From contig CAIIXF020000007.1 of assembly GCA_903813345.2 (NCBI GenBank), positions 10,915,730-10,979,729 of the forward strand: a stretch of DNA of 64,000 bases. The letters are read 5' to 3'. Below are positions 12,901-27,900 of this stretch, in pieces. Position numbers and translations under genes: made by a program. The DNA comes from Owenia fusiformis (taxonomy: Eukaryota; Annelida; Polychaeta; Sabellida; Oweniidae). The notes under the pieces are model-generated. The model ran no database searches. It saw nothing but the letters and a program-made list of their open reading frames with translations, and was not told where the DNA came from. Position 1 is the first letter of the stretch. Every line of letters begins with the position of its first letter.

Positions 12901-15900
12901 ACAATGTGCTTTTCAGATATTGCATATATTTATTCGTGTATCCTTTGAAATTCAACCATTTATCATAGTTCAGTCAGATGGTGAACCTCAAGGGCATTTG
13001 AGCCCACAAGATTCTGGTTCTTTCTTCCTCATTTGTGATTTCATTTTGTGATTTGTATCCCAGCAGATGAATGGGTAGCTGAAAGGGGGAAAAGTTATAA
13101 TATATGTTTATTTCCTGTTTGACATGCTCTAAATTTACAGGGCCAAATCAAATATGAATGTTACATGAAACTAACGATAGTAGGAAAAGAGGAATTTAAG
13201 TCATGTTTTGTAACATAGAAAAGAATCATATTTAAAAGAAATGGGCAGTTGATAATTTAACCTCAATGCTTGATAAGTTAAATAAATAGGGGGAAGGGGC
13301 TCTGAAATGTTTTTAAAGCAAAACTTGGTATTTTGATGCAGCCCCTGGCCCTTGAAGTATGGTAAATCCTTGGGGCATTATTCATAAGTTGGATATGTCA
13401 TATTTAAGTGGTGATGCTTATCTTTATAAACCAGAATATTCTTCAAATTCCCAGAGGAGGACATTCCAGATATAGTCTATTTATAGTAATTTTATTGTCT
13501 GAATTATGATACATGATATAGAAGTCATGGTGCATGGACTAATTGTGTTATGCCAATGCTATAAGTCATCATTTAATGTAATAAATGTAACATGATATAC
13601 TTAAAGTGCCATACGTGGCTATTGTTGCTGGTTCTATCAGACCTCTATACTATACCCATTCTTATTACTTAATGATAGATTTGCATTACACTATTTTGCA
13701 ATATCTATTTTTTGCCATTCATTTATATAAAGCACTGGTCATAAAGGAGGGAATCAATTATTAAATGATTAGCTCTCTTTTTAACATGAGGTTCTTGTTG
13801 GTATGAGCTTCATAGGGATCAACATGTCACTTTGCATGAAAACCTCCCATTTGAATTTTATTTCATTATTTTATTGTACTGTTTAATATTCCAGCTCAAC
13901 TAACATGACAGACCTCTCCAAAGATGTCCGCATGTTAGCAACACTCCAAGATGATGACCAAGATGGAGACAAACTACTTGATGCAGCAAGGAAACTTGCA
14001 GGAGCATTTACAGATCTTCTCAAGGCTGCACAACCAGGCACTAAAGAGGTGGGTATCCCATAATGCAATTAGATTGTCTGCAGACATGAATTCATAGATC
14101 CCATAATGCAAAGTGATTGCTTGCAGATGTAAATATATATATCCCATAATGCAACTTGCTTGCAGTTGTGAAAATATGTTTCCCATAAAGCATCTTGATT
14201 ACTAGTAGATATAAATATGTACATATTTTTATGTTCTTATTTATATGATTTCATTGAACAATCTAAAATAATTGTCTATTAATCTTGCATTATTCAATAG
14301 ATTTGTAATAAGATGTATAAATTATCTTTCATTCAGTACTTCCAGATGCTAAATCAGGTTTGTCACCATGTAAACATTTTATTATATGTTCATCAATACC
14401 TTAATGTTTACTTGTTTCACATTGATTCAAGTTATTATTGTTTACATATAGTAGTGCAATAGTATCCGTTACATAGTTTGGAATCTTCTTTTTTGGAATT
14501 ATAGACCATTGTAGAAGTCACATTTGGTACCAGGGTGCATCATAAGATACATGTTCTTATGACACACTCTGCTCAACACATCCATAGGTGCATCTGTCCC
14601 ATTCAGATGTATAAACATACTAATGGGTGTGCTGTCCACCAAGACCTTATTTGTATATCACTGTATAGTGGCACCACACTCTCATTGTTTTGTATTTAAA
14701 TAGTTTTAGGAAACATTCTTTCAGCATGACATATACATATTAATATTTTTCAAATATTAATCCTTATATGGCAAACAAGGACTGTTCATAAATGGCAATA
14801 TGTTTCTCAAACATTTCTCATGATAAGACCTTAAATCTCTTGATGCAATTGGTGATAAATCAACATTTACCTACAAGCCAATGAGATGGGTCGCAAGAAC
14901 AACCAGTGTCGTAACAATTAGTGAACTGCCATCTGTATAAGTCCCGGCAAAGTATATAGTAATACTGAGGTGTTGGTGTTAAAATTATTGTTGTCGGAAA
15001 TTATAGTGTTCTTGTAGTAGACATACATGTACTTTGTATTGATAGTATTCATGTAGTCCAGTGGTGGTATTCTCAAAGCTTTTCGTAAGTTCATTGTTCT
15101 GTTATGAACATTTAATGTACAGTGTTAAGTGTTCAAAATAGTCATTAACAATATTATAAAAATTAGGTATGGAAAATAAGCATTTTGTATAATACAATAT
15201 GATGTCATGTAGAAGTGATGACCATGTCGATTAAACCACCCTGTAAATCCAACCTTCAAATGAGTCACCTTGCATATGGATCAATCATATATCTTGGTCA
15301 GTGCTGGATATTGATCATATATTGGTAATATCTCACCATTCAACCCATATGACATCCCTGTGTTTAGGTTTACTCCGGATGTAACACTCTCATTTATATT
15401 CCCATCCTGTATATTGGAATGCTCTTTATATTTGATCATTCTATATTATCTTCTTGTACAACCTTGATGATCAAGTACAGTTATGTATTTACCAAAGACT
15501 CTATACCTGAGATATATCCAAACATCCTTTATATTTACAGCCAAGACAGAACCTGCTGACGGCTGCCAGCAAGGTAGGAGAAGCAAGCCACGATTTAATG
15601 CGTAAAGTGGGAGAAGAGGAATCAACAGATGAGGACAAGAGTTTCCAGGACATGCTCCTTGCTTTGGCTAAAGCTGTGGCTAATGCTACTGCTGCATTGG
15701 TACTGAAAGCCAAGGGTGTTGCTGGGACAGTGGAGACTCAGGCCCAACAGAACAAGGTCATCAGTTCTGCCACACAGTGTGCTTTGGCCACATCACAACT
15801 TGTGGCTTGTACCAAGGTGAGAGGATACCTGAGTTAATGTTGGGTTTTGTGGATATGGCAAGGGGCATAGATAGATAGGGACGAGAATATGCAAGGTTTT

Positions 15901-18900
15901 GAATTGGCGAGATGTTGTTGGACATTAATGGCTTTCAGACTGGAAAAAATTGCTTCAAAAATCTCCTCAAATGAATTTCGATGAAATAATACAAAACTCT
16001 TCTGGTAAATCTCCATAAATGTATAACAAAGTCCAGATCAATTACATACATCATTCATATTTCTAGGTTGTTGCCCCAACTATACACAACCCGGCATGTC
16101 AAGAACAGCTTGTTGAGGCCTCTAAACTGGTTGACAAGTCTGTAAAGGGAGTGGAAGCAACAGCCAAAGATGCCTCCAAAGATGAGAAATCTTTACAAGA
16201 CCTTGGAGAAGCTGCAAATGCTGTCACAAAAGCACTCAATGACCTCTTGCAACATATAAAACGTGGAATAGGATCTGAGAAGGTAGAAAGTTATTGTGAA
16301 TCATACAGGGTGTCCATAAAGTCTCTTTACAATTATAATCAAAGTATAAAGTGTTAAGATACGTTATGGACACCTTGGATCAATATGTAATATGTATGTG
16401 TATCTAGTACAATGTGTTGAGGTAATATAGTAGTTGTATTTAGAAATATTTTCAATATACAAGTATTGTATTCATTAGATTGTAAGCATGGATAAAAGCT
16501 GATCTGATAGAGTAAATATTGTAATGTGGAAATGGAATCTTAGGGATGTTCCATTGACCTCGTTGTAATATCATAATATTTGGGTCTCAACTTTTATATT
16601 ATATTTGGTTTATTCAAGAGGGGAGTTGTAGAATACCATAACAAAGTCACAAATGCTAGATACAAAATTTATTCATCCTCCTATTAAAATCTACATTGAA
16701 TTTTCATGAAATATCAGCATGATCAATATATCTTACAAATAGATGTTCCAATGATGCATGCACCTAGCTCAAATAAATCTGCTCAATGTATGTCACCCAT
16801 TATTGTAAACACAAGTGCACTTCACATAATATATTGTCTTCTTCAGTTTTTTGTATTTATGCATCACTGTAACTTTCCTGACCAGTCACAACTTTTGTTC
16901 TTTCTACTAGGGCGGACAACAGGAAGTAGCTGTTGATAAGATCCTCTCAGCGACAGACCATTTGTTCGATAGCTTGGGTAATGCCCCTGAGATGGTCAAG
17001 CAAGCCAGAATTCTCGCACAGGTCTGATTTTATTTTTTAACTTTACTCTATAGCGCATGCATGATAATGTTGTAACCTTCAATACAGCATGTATATTGTT
17101 TGCATTATATTTTGAAAAATTCCTTGTGCAGTTATACTCTTCTTAATACATGAAAAATTAAAAAGTTGCCACAATATATTGTTATTAGATCAAAGTTTAT
17201 TACTATATCTCCATATTTAGCTACCTCTTTTTGACTGGCATTCACAAATGTTCAGCATTTTTTGTAATATACATGTAGCAATGAGAGGTATATGTAGCCA
17301 GATGGATTTGAAACACATATTATAATAGTGCTTTATGCAAGCAGGTGGTTACATTCTGCCATGTTCATAGTCATACCTTGCGTTTTTCTCTTGAGGTTGG
17401 AATTATTAAAATAAGAAAAATAAAAGATAAAAGTATATAAAATAGATATGGTGCATATTGCCAGAAATAATACATAAAATTACCAATAAAAATAAATGAT
17501 AATATAATCTTGACACATATGGGAACAATAACAGTTTTGATTATTTCCTGTATCCGATCAAATACAAATCTTATGATTTCTTTTTTGTAAAACCAGGAGT
17601 CCATATCGTTAATTCTCCTTGATATGAAGAAAAAAATTATCTGAACAAACAGAAACCCATTAATTACAAAATAAATAACACATTTCAAGGAAACAAATAC
17701 AATGTCATACAATGTTGCTGAGATCAAAAATACAATGAATGCCTTAATGTCTGTAGCAATGCAAAAAAACATAGAAATAAAAGGATTGATGGACGTATAT
17801 GGGATGTCCTTTATCTCTTCTGTATCTGTTTCTTTATGGCTGAATTTTGCTTTGACTTCAACTGAAGTTGAGAAGATGAGGTTTATAGCTGCTTTAGCTT
17901 TGAACTTATAGTAGCTCACACTGGCAAGGGTCTTTTTCCTTACTGTTAGTGATGCAACATTGAAATAGTATTCGACACTTGTACAAACCATATCAACTCT
18001 AAAGGGTTTAACTTTGAATAAGAAGCTCTTGTCAAAGGAAATAATAGCATTCGGGTCATTCCCAGGATTATATACAAGCTCAAGTGTAACTTTAGTGGAC
18101 CAAGATCCCATCTCTCGATTACGAGAAACGGTCCAATTCAAACGGGATTGAAGTGTTGCTGGATCACTGTATACTATTATGTTTAACGTATTCTTGATTC
18201 TGGTAAATGTCTGTAAGCTTTCCATCTTCTTCTGAATCAGGTTTTTAATATTCTCGCTTGTCATTGTTGGTGTTTCAAGCTCATTTAGATCTCCTATTGC
18301 TTTGTTGATCAAGGATTGAGCCTCCCATGTAGGTTGCTTCAGCTGCTTCTCTATGTTGGACATATCTGATTTGTCATAGTCTATTTCACAGTTCACTGAA
18401 AGTCTCCATTCTCTTGACTTCCACAGTTGTGTATTTCCACTGAAATAAAACAAGAAATCTTTAGGTAATCATTGGTCATGTTCATAATATCCATTGTAGT
18501 TACATCTCAAAAACCATTGTCAGAATCGCTTAATAGGGTAATCTTAGCACAGCACATAGAACGTTCACTTCAGTTTCACTTTAGTTTCTTCTAATTGTTG
18601 GATTAAGGAGTGATGTGCTGGGTTCTAATTTATTCCCTCAAACACACTGCATGATTCTTGCGGGTTCTTGCTCAGGTCTTGCCCCAAAAGGACTTAGATT
18701 TCTGTATAAAAATTAAATCATGAAATTATCATACATGTACTCACCTAACTGCCTGGCATATATAAATCACTATAATTACAATGGTAGAGAATTTCAATCT
18801 GTGGTAGTACATTATGATTTTAATTACTAACACATTTAGGCCTTCATTTATTCAATCATTTGTATTGATAGCGATCAACTACCTCACTTTTATCTAATTT

Positions 18901-21900
18901 TAGTTGAAGTTCAAAGTCTCTTCTGATCTGAAGCTCTTTGTTCAATGTATGCACATCTACTCATATTTACTACTTCTGAGAAGTAATGTTGCCTGCTTTG
19001 CTGCTACTTAGGTCATTGTGACCTATGGCTGTAGTTTAAGCACACATTTGACCTGCCACACAAATCCCAACCAATAAACCAGATGCCAGTAGGTAGTTAC
19101 CAGTTTCACCCCAGGTGGCTAATTCGGGTCAGATTACATGGCAGGGTATTAGAAAGTTCCCTTCAACTTGAATCTCGTCAGTTCTAGTGAATCAATTTTC
19201 ATGCTACCCTTGTGTGATCTGATAGCTATACAAACGAAAATATATGTAGTTAAACAAAATTTTATCTGTTCAATTAAAAGAAATTTGTTAACACTGTCAA
19301 ATAATATATAGGACACAACTTTGAAGGTCTAATACTGATTCTCAAAACATTGCATGATTCTGATTACTGCAATCTCATTTGGTTTAGAACATTCACATAT
19401 ACATTCACATGCCTATATTGTGATTATCATTCATAACAGTTCTGACAATAGCATCTGATTGACTATTTCAATGATAAAATGTTTCTCTATTCCAGGCCAC
19501 ATCAAACTTAGTGAACTCCATCAAAGGTCAGGCAGAGACACAGAAAGACTCTGATCAACAGAAGAAACTCCTCGCTGCTGCTAAGATCCTCGCAGATGCT
19601 ACAGCCAAGATGGTAGATGCTGCAAAGGTTAGTAAACTCGATACTAGTAAATACCTATTAGACGTCAACAACATGCAGAACCTTCTAATCGCCACTAAGG
19701 CTTTGAATTCTACATACACTAAGATTGAAGAAGAGAAGAAGGAAGAGAAGGCAGAATCTCCGATTATTATGAAGGAATTTGTTAAACCAGTTGCACGGAG
19801 GTCTGTTACTAGTCCACCTTTGAGGCCTCATAGCCCTCCTATAAAGACACCACCCCCTGTAGCACCCAAGCCAAGAGTTATGTCCCCACCTATGAGATCC
19901 CCATCCCCTGTGGTCTTTACCCCTCCTGTAAGTCCAACAATCATTAAAAAGGTGTCTTCACCTGTGAAGAGAACCCCACCTCCTGTTAGCCCAAAACCAA
20001 TCATGTCACCAACATTAAAGTCAAAATCTAGCCTCAATTTCACTCCTAGTCCTATGTCACCTGTCAACTGGATAGATCCACAGTTTAACTATGAAATAGA
20101 ACTGGCCAATCTGCTCCCACCCCCATCTCCTAAATCACGTACGATGTGCACACAGACACCACCAGACGTCAAAAGCCCATTGACGACAGAGGAGGTTGAT
20201 GCGATATGGCGAGGCATGTTACGTGATGACCGCTACACGCAGACAACTGTAACTACAATACAGACATACAGATCCGTCTTGAATATCAATCTGGAAAAAC
20301 CTCCCCCTTTCACATACTACGTCAGTGCTCTATTGTACGTACCTCTACACAAACCAATGAAAATGTTTGTGAAACCTGTTCCAGGCAGTAAAATCAAGGT
20401 TTACAGACAATAACACAAAGCAACATATAAACTATTTATCAGAAAATATATATACACTATCTAAAAAGAAAATTGAGGTCTGTTCTGAACAAGTTTTACT
20501 GTGTAATTAGTTCTAAAATCTAACCAATATTTAAGAAATTAAAAACACTTTCGAAGATGACATAAACAAAAGTTTACATCTTATTATGTACAATATTAAA
20601 ACTACAACACTTTCGAATGGAATGTTAAAAACACAGTACGACTTGTTCAGGCCACCTATTTATTTATTATTATACAATACTATATACATCATTATAATAT
20701 TTATGTAGAATGTGTAGCACTAAACTTATCTATTTTATTTTACATACTATAAACTTTGTAATAATTTACTGTCCTGTTTCATCCATTACTGGATAGATCG
20801 ACTGAATCATTATTATTAGTAACTTATTTATAATTTATTGGGTTGTGCATTTGTATAAATTCTCAGGAACAGATTCTGAATGTTAAGTTTTATTTTACAA
20901 TTTTATTGATTTAATTTATTTAACTTATTTATTCATATATGTTTGTATGTAATTTGCTGTTCATTATCATTTAGTATCATCAATTTTATTCAATATTTAC
21001 CTGAAAAATAGTAGTAATTCCCCAAAAGAGTGATGTTAATATATAGAACAATTTATGGACTGATTCCTCTTGTGGACATTTGGGTCATTGTTAACACTTG
21101 AGTATAAGTTGTTTAGAACACAGCGCTCATAGAGCCTAGTTGGGAAATCTCTGGATAGATGGCGCCAATTCTTTGGGTGTAAGTTTCTTTGTCGCTCTTT
21201 GCTTGTCGCTCTATTTTGCGCAACCTGCATTTCTTGTCATATCAAATGATCATATTGGACTTTTTCAGTAATAGACATGTAGCTGAATGATCTCAAAATA
21301 TTTCAATTCTTGCATCGTGATTATCAACCATTTTAGTTAAGGTATGCTAACAAGTAGAATAAGTAACCTAGACCTTTTACTCTCAGGTATAAAAGCTCTC
21401 CTACCAGGTCCAACTTAATGAAATCTTTATATATCTGTACACTGTAGTAAGATATGATCATTTGATGAATGATTGGCAGTTACTAGAGAAACTGATGTTC
21501 GGAATGTCTCCAAACTCTGCATTTTACGTAATTCAAGCATGCCGCTAAACCATCACTGCATTGAAATAATAATGACTAAAATGCCAGTACCTACTACAAC
21601 CATACTAAGGTAACACTAAGACAAAAATGATTTGATTTGATTGATTTATCGACTGATTGATTCCATATTTGGAAAAAAATTACAAATGGATTTGCAAATA
21701 CAATCCCCCCCTCTGTTTTCTATTTTCTTTTAAATATCTGATGACCTTAAGACCAAACTATCTGCTATTGATCTTTTCCCACACAGGACTATGTATGATG
21801 TGTGCCACTAAGATTGCTTCAGAATTACTCCTTCCTTGTTCCTGTTTTTGCATTTTGAATATTTCAGTTATTCTTTATTGAATTGAAATGCTTGTTCTTA

Positions 21901-24900
21901 AAGCGCATGGTTCTTTCTGCATACCCCTTGCCTTTATTATTCCTTATTTCCAACCAATATTCTCGCATATGACAGGATGACTGAAATTAAGATCTGTAGC
22001 CATTTTGGCCAATGTGTGTGTATTATTACGCTGTATATTAACATCACTCCCGCGGGTGGACAAATTCTACAGATTTTCTATATTTCATAAAGTTCATGAT
22101 GTAGAAATTCCTGACTTGATTTATTTTCATCATTGATTATCTCTGATAATGTTATCATCATCTATTTGAATCATCACTAGGGTTTGTTTGCCCATTAAAT
22201 TCATACTAAATTGATTAAAATGTGTGAATTCATAGCAGCCATAATTGTGTGTTTCTGCATTCTAAACTTTGACCTTCAGGAGTGTTTAGCAGCTGTGTTT
22301 TAGCAGCTAATTTTGGCAGCTGTATATCTTTACCTCTACAGCTGTGTATCAGTTAACAGCTGTGTTTCATTTAAGCATTTTGCATTACCATTTCTTTGTA
22401 CAATCATTTTCATTTAAAGCAAAGCTACAAATATACAAGCGTATAAGTGTATGTGCATATTGAATTATGAATTTATTTTGTGCATTGTGCACATTTTCAC
22501 ACATTAATATATAAACATCATCATTTCATCATCATTTCTCAACCAAAAATATTTTTATGTTTATAAAGTTTTAATTATTGCTCATTTTTTGTATTGAATT
22601 CAACAGTGTTGCATTATATTTAATGATATGTCTAATGCTGTAATTGTTTTTTGAAATATAATGCACACAGATTTGAAATTCAATACAAACATTTTTCCTT
22701 CATATATTTCTCTGAATATCATAATCTAGTTTAATCCTTCCCTTTACTCGGCATCATTTTCATTTTTCTTTGAGGTTATTTCATATGACCTTTATTTACC
22801 TTGACCTTTGTTGACCTTCCAGGGGTGTGCTGGAAAACCATCTGATAGTAACAAGCAGGCAGCGCTGAAGCAAGCAGCCCTTGAACTGAGGTCAGCCACC
22901 AGTGTTGCTGCAAGCGATGCTCTCAAGAGGAAAATTATCAAGACTCTAGAGGTAGGCTGAATATGGCTAAAGTGGCCTTGATGTGAGTGCAGGTGGTTGA
23001 AATAGCTATGTACACATACGGATTTGGATTTTTTGGGATGCTATAAATGCGAAGCATTATTCCTATGTTTTGTGTTGATTGATTTCTGGATTTAAAATAT
23101 ATAAACAGGGTGTTAAATAAATATGTTTTCCCCCCTTAATTTCAAGAGTATGAAATTTTATACATCTACTTAAGCTAGTCATCTGAAACTTCTTGTAGAG
23201 TTGCTCCACGAAGCTTAGTTTTAATGCGCTAAAGAACAATTCAGATATCTTGCAGACAAAAAAATTATGCAACATTATGTGGATTTTACAGTTTCAGGGG
23301 GAGAACATATTTATGATAAAATGAGCCATTTTTTGTTCCCCTGTTTAATAAAGCAACATTTTAATGCTAAGTAAGCCATCATAAACTTTAAATATATAAT
23401 TCATTTTCCAGGCTGCTGCCAAAAATGCTGCCTCTGCCTCAACAGGTCTCATCAATGCATCAAATGGAGCAACAAAACACAATCGCAATAGTGCATCTCA
23501 ACACCATCTGGTACAGCAATGCAAGGCTATGGCAGATCAAATCCCCAAGCTGGTTGCAGGTATCAAAGGAACCATGCATGATCCAGAAAGTGCCGCAGCC
23601 CAACTTGCCCTCATACAATCTGCTCAAAATATGCTACAGGTAAACATAAACATGATTTTGTCATTTCCTATTTTTTTTCGAAATACCTCCAAAAGTTCCT
23701 CATAAAATTACTAGTCCCTCTCCAGATATATTCTGCAAGTCTCCAAGGTACAAAATACAAGCTTAGTAAGACAGCGTGTAGTACAACACTAAAGAGAAAT
23801 GCAAAAAACAGAATCAAACCAAAATTCACGCCAATTCAAATATTTGCTAATAAATTGAATTCTATTATTTTCAGCCATGTGGTAAAGCAATAGCTGCATC
23901 AAACGCAGCTGCACCAACTATAGATGATAGTGCAGCTGCACTTAGTCTAAACAATGCCTCCAAGAACATGGCCTCGGCACTTTCTGAACTCAGGGGAGCA
24001 CTCAACAATGTGAGTTGTATAAAACACTTAATTATATTGCATATCAGCTAATTTCTGTCTTCATAATTGTTTTATTTGTAAATTCTCCATGGATAATTTT
24101 TAATGTAAGTTGTTTGGGTAGTCATTCAAATTTCTTTGAAGAAATTTTTTCTCATTTGGTAGATAATAAATGGATAGGGAACACTGCTGTATTGAAACAT
24201 AGTGCGATCAAATATGAAAAATCTATGTAAAGATATATGTTTTAGGCCCAAGATGCTTGTGTGTCGTTGGAGATAGATGGCGCTCTAGACCAGATCGAAA
24301 ATTTGGAGAAAGAATTAGATGAAGTGAAACGTGGAGCAAATGCAGGCAATCTTAAGCCACTGCCAGGAGAGACGGCAGAGTCTAGTGCCCTACAACTGGG
24401 GTCTACATCTAAAACTGTGGGCTCATCTATGGCACAACTCCTCACAGCAGCAACACAGGTAAGTAACCAGAATCCTCTTCTCTCCATTCTCTCCATTTTA
24501 TTTCCAGTTCATTTCCAGTTCATTTTCCAGTATTCAAATTAATTTTGACAAAAAGGTTGTCATTAGACTCAAGCTTGTGTAATATTTAATCAATTCATAA
24601 GTATTGTATTCAGTTTATTTTCACTTTATCATGGTTAATCCTGAAGGTTATTGAAAATACAGAATGATATCCTTTGCTAAAGGCTCATGTGGAAAAGTTA
24701 GTCAACCTCAGTGAGGATTGTACCCACGTCCCCTCAATAAATTACAATCGTGATCACTCCAATTATGATGTTCTTCAGGGCAATGAGAACTACACTGGCA
24801 CAGCTGCTAAGGACACAGCCACTGCACTTAAGATTCTATGTGATGCTGTGAGAGGTATAGCTGCAACAACAGGTGACAAGAATATCCAGAACTCTATGAT

Positions 24901-27900
24901 TGATAGTGCCAGAGATGTCTTGGATAAATCTGCTAAGCTAATTGAAGAAGCCAAAAAAGCTGTTAATAATCCCAATAATCCAGATAACCAAACTAGGCTT
25001 GCTATGGTGAGTGTCCAGCTGACAATGTAGATCTTGTTATGAAAATATGTTTATTTTTTAAGAAATGAATTTTCAAAGTAAATAAAAATGCAAAGGAATT
25101 CTGTTGTTGTAAGATAGTACATTCTTATTGTGGGTTGTATTCCAAAGCATAAAACAAGTTTTACCTGTATGTCTGATGTGTTATAGGTTGCTAAGAGTGT
25201 TTCCCAGGCTTTGAACAATTGTGTCAACTGTCTGCCAGGACAAAGAGATGTTGACAATGCCATCAAAGAGATAACAAACCGTAGCCAAAACATCTCAATA
25301 GACAAGGTACCATGTTCTTGTATTTCCTATATTATCAAACAAAAGATGAACCTTAGTATATTACTCATATTTATTTCAATTTATTTGGTTTATTGTTGAT
25401 CTTATCGATAGATATTACATTGAACAAATTTTTATGAATTCAAATGCCATTAGCTAATTATTGTTGTTGCATCAATTCTGTGTGATATGTAATTTGTGAA
25501 TTTGGGAACTTTTGACAATTTTATAACTTGCATATTTATAGCTCCCTCAGACCAAGAGGTCTTACCAAGAGATCCATATACAGTTGAGTAATGTTGCCTC
25601 TAACTTGAACCAAGCAGCTGGAGATGTAGTAACAGCCTCAAGGGGTTCACCCAACCAGCTTGCCCAGGGCAGCAACAGATACAGCAAGGCCCATCAAGAT
25701 TTTACAGATGCTGGTATGAAATATATTTTGTTCATTGAGTTGCTGCTAATTGATTTAGAAATCAAGGGAGGTGTTAATGTATGAGTATGATTGTATCTGG
25801 CCGTGATAATTCCAGGATTAAAAGATTTTGTAAATTTCCATGTAACCATTTGGAAATCCATTTTGGAAAAAACAGAAAAGTCAGGATTTTTACCAGCTTT
25901 ACATTGCATGTCCTAATGTAGGACATAAAAAATCCAATGTTTGTGACTATTTAAATTGAATGTTTTGTCCTCAGGTCTTCTGATGGCTGGAGTGACCAAG
26001 GACACAGAGACCCAATCTCAACTGATCAGTAGTCTTCGCAGTATGTCAATGGTTTCTAGTAAACTACTGATATCTGCAAAGTCTGTAGCTGCAGACCCCA
26101 ATGCTCCTAATGCTAAAAATATGTTGGCCCAAGCTGCAAGGTAATTTCATTTTATTTGCAAAGAAAAAAATAAATAAAATAAATAAAGCATATTTAAAAA
26201 GTGAATCTGAAGAAAAAATTAATCTGAAGATGTTCATCTTTTAGTAGAATGACAGCCATAAATATTCAAAAAATACAAATTACCCTTACTCATTGGGGCT
26301 ATAAAATCGTCGAGTGTATGGTTTTCTAGTAACTGCATAATAGTAACAATCATATAATATTTTCAGAGCTGTAACTGAAAGCATCAACCACATGATTAAC
26401 TTGTGTACAATTTCTGCTCCTGGTCAACGTGAATGTGATAACGCCCTACGTCGTATCCAGGCCGTCAAAAGCTATGTCGACTGTCCAAATGAGCCAATCA
26501 ATGACTCTTCTTATTATGACTGTCTAGAAGGAGTAATGGTCAAATCTAAGGTAAGTGTTTTCAAGAGGATTCTTTCTCAACTCTGGTCAATATTCGAAAA
26601 CTGGTTTTAACCAAACAAAATTTCTAAATTCTCATTTTGATAGCTTGATACATGCAGTTAATTTCATTTTTAAGAATTTAAGTATGGAGTTTTTCCCAAA
26701 TTATTGATGACTCCAACAACATTGCTGTTTTCTAGGACTTGGGTGAAGCTATGACTGGTATCAGTAATCATGCCAAGAAACAAGAAGTGGAAGGCTTCTG
26801 TGAGTCGGTGCGCAACTTTGCCACGGCTGTATGCGGGTTAACAGAGTCTGGTGCACAGGCTGCCTACCTTACGGGCATATCAGACCCAGCAAGTGAACCT
26901 GGGAAGCCAGGTCTCGTGGATAGATCACATTTTGCAAGGGCCAAGCAGGCCATTCAAACAGCTTGTAATAGCCTCACTGATCCAGCCAACTCTCAACAGC
27001 AGGTCAGTTTACACACATACTTTTAATATTCTCTTAAATCATTACCTCCAATGTCAATGCTCAAATTTGAAGAAAATGAAATACAGAATCAGACAGCGAA
27101 CAGCATTTAATTCAAGTATATTTTTTTAATGAGTAAATGGTCTCTTGATAGAATGATCGCTTGCCTGGTTGCTTTGTGTAAACCATATCTTGTATGAATA
27201 ACATCTATTCTTGATTGACTTTCATGTCATACATTGTCTTTCTCTCTGGTATGTCATCATGGAATGTCCTTCATTACATTACTAGATACAGTGTAAAAGT
27301 AGTCACATAGATAGATTTAGAAAAACAAGTATTATACATTTAGAGGTCACACCAGTTTTGCTGATATGAAAGAGCATATGATATGTGATATTCCAATCTG
27401 AAAATCCTTTGGTTTTCTTAACAGAGATAGATATGGATGGTTCTTTTATTTTGAAAAAAAATTTCGAGTCTCAAATGTCTTTTCTCATTGTATCAGCAAA
27501 ATGACCATGATGCCTATGTATGTACTAATCATCAATCTCCTTTCTATACTTCATTGCATAAATATCTTCAGATTATTTTGCATATTAGACATTTATTTGA
27601 TGATATGTACTGGAAAAACATATCTTGCATTCTTGTAGAGTAGTGTAGTTCTCACATCTTTTTGCCCATTTTACCACAAAGAATCTGTCTTGTGACAATA
27701 AGCTGAATTAGGGGGTTTAAGAGTCTGCATATAACAACAGAGCAATTTGGCTTAGATTTTTATATGTTACTATTACCATTTACTATGGTCATTCAAAAAC
27801 ATATCCACTTGATGATCTACCAGCCTAATGTAAAGATAAATTGAGTAGAACAAATATTTTGGTGATTTAACTTGAACAATTTACATTTCATTTTGTATAC

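Noticed and set aside
14051-14215. CRISPR-like spaced repeats
   Set aside because: Units are imperfect and contiguous, as in a minisatellite, and the genome is eukaryotic.
15501-15713. Minus-strand open frames over talin exons (also at 24242-24496, 24790-24975 and 34886-35104)
   Set aside because: They are antisense shadows of Ala-rich talin coding sequence.
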